From the NCBI GenBank assembly GCA_016840465.1, contig JAEOSH010000057.1:1-12955 (forward strand): DNA of 12,955 bases, in the 5' to 3' direction. The DNA is from Candidatus Baldrarchaeum yapensis (GTDB lineage: Archaea; Asgardarchaeota; Baldrarchaeia; Baldrarchaeales; Baldrarchaeaceae). Below the pieces are notes generated by a model. The model had not been told where the DNA came from and did no database searches. It saw only the letters and a program-made list of their open reading frames with translations. Shown piece after piece: positions 12,812 through 12,955 of this stretch. The position numbers were made by a program, and so were the translations under genes. Every line of letters begins with the position of its first letter. The first letter of the stretch is position 1.

Positions 12812-12955
12812 GGCTAGGCATCGGCCCGGGGGCGTCGGTCGCTGGTCCGAACGGCGCTGTCCGTCTCTGCCCCCTCGGGCCTCATCCTTTCCGCATCACA
12901 CGCACGTCTTTCCGGTGGCGATCCGCTCCACGTTCAGCGCAAGCGACAGCCACTT
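12812..12955. other. GC-rich block at window edge with long inverted repeat; RNA gene or end of a CDS
   Basis: This is a sudden GC-rich stretch cut by the window end. 12823-12833 (GGCCCGGGGGC) pairs with 12869-12881 with a 2-nt bulge, giving an 11-bp helix around a 35-base loop. A TATA-like CATAAATAAA at 12784-12793 would place a plus-strand start near 12812. Alternatively, on the minus strand, 12955-12896 reads as an open C-terminal tail (KWLSLALNVERIATGKTCV, then TGA), followed by the hairpin. Neither reading is secure. I found no rRNA, SRP or RNase P signature. Confidence 0.35.

Noticed and set aside
12812-12955. SRP RNA 5' domain, suggested by GGCTAGGC
   Set aside because: The conserved UGUAAC loop and helix 3/4 arrangement do not follow.

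Overview
The window looks like chromosomal DNA from a thermophilic archaeon. The evidence is an archaeal-type pheS-pheT pair, a one-domain archaeal histone, strong GGAGGTGAT-type Shine-Dalgarno sites, TATA-like elements, and a tRNA-Gly gene with an encoded CCA end. The protein genes have moderate GC and the spacers are AT-rich. Three short GC-rich blocks stand out sharply against them, which in such genomes usually marks structured RNA. The lineage cannot be fixed from this sequence alone.

Layout. Positions 1-2504 carry the 3' part of pheS and all of pheT (+). A histone gene follows on the minus strand (2580-2804). Positions 2817-4273 lack an intact gene. This stretch holds AT-rich DNA, a GC-rich block with strong helices (about 3305-3563) and the apparent remains of a decayed protein gene (to 4188). 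A nucleotide-sugar epimerase/dehydratase gene follows (4274-5245, +).

Positions 9617 down to 5276 form a compact six-gene minus-strand operon: ribbon-helix-helix protein 1, ATP sulfurylase (sat), an alkaline-phosphatase-superfamily phosphodiesterase, APS kinase, a TauE/SafE-type permease, and ribbon-helix-helix protein 2. Sat and APS kinase together make PAPS from sulfate and ATP. No PAPS reductase, sulfite reductase or sulfotransferase is present here, so the use of the PAPS is open. The operon promoter region is very AT-rich and contains TAATTA palindromes.

Next come tRNA-Gly(UCC) (minus) and a striking 170-nt candidate RNA gene (10284 to 10109, minus). It folds into a three-way junction closed by a roughly 25-bp helix and ends in a hairpin followed by a T-run. 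I cannot assign it to a known family; it is the best novelty in the window. The right side holds a two-domain protein (dual-specificity phosphatase plus Ppx/GppA-like HD domain, minus), a small divergent NifU-like CxxC protein (+), and a convergent BioD/CobQ-like P-loop protein (minus). The last 140 bases are a third GC-rich block containing a long inverted repeat, cut by the window edge.
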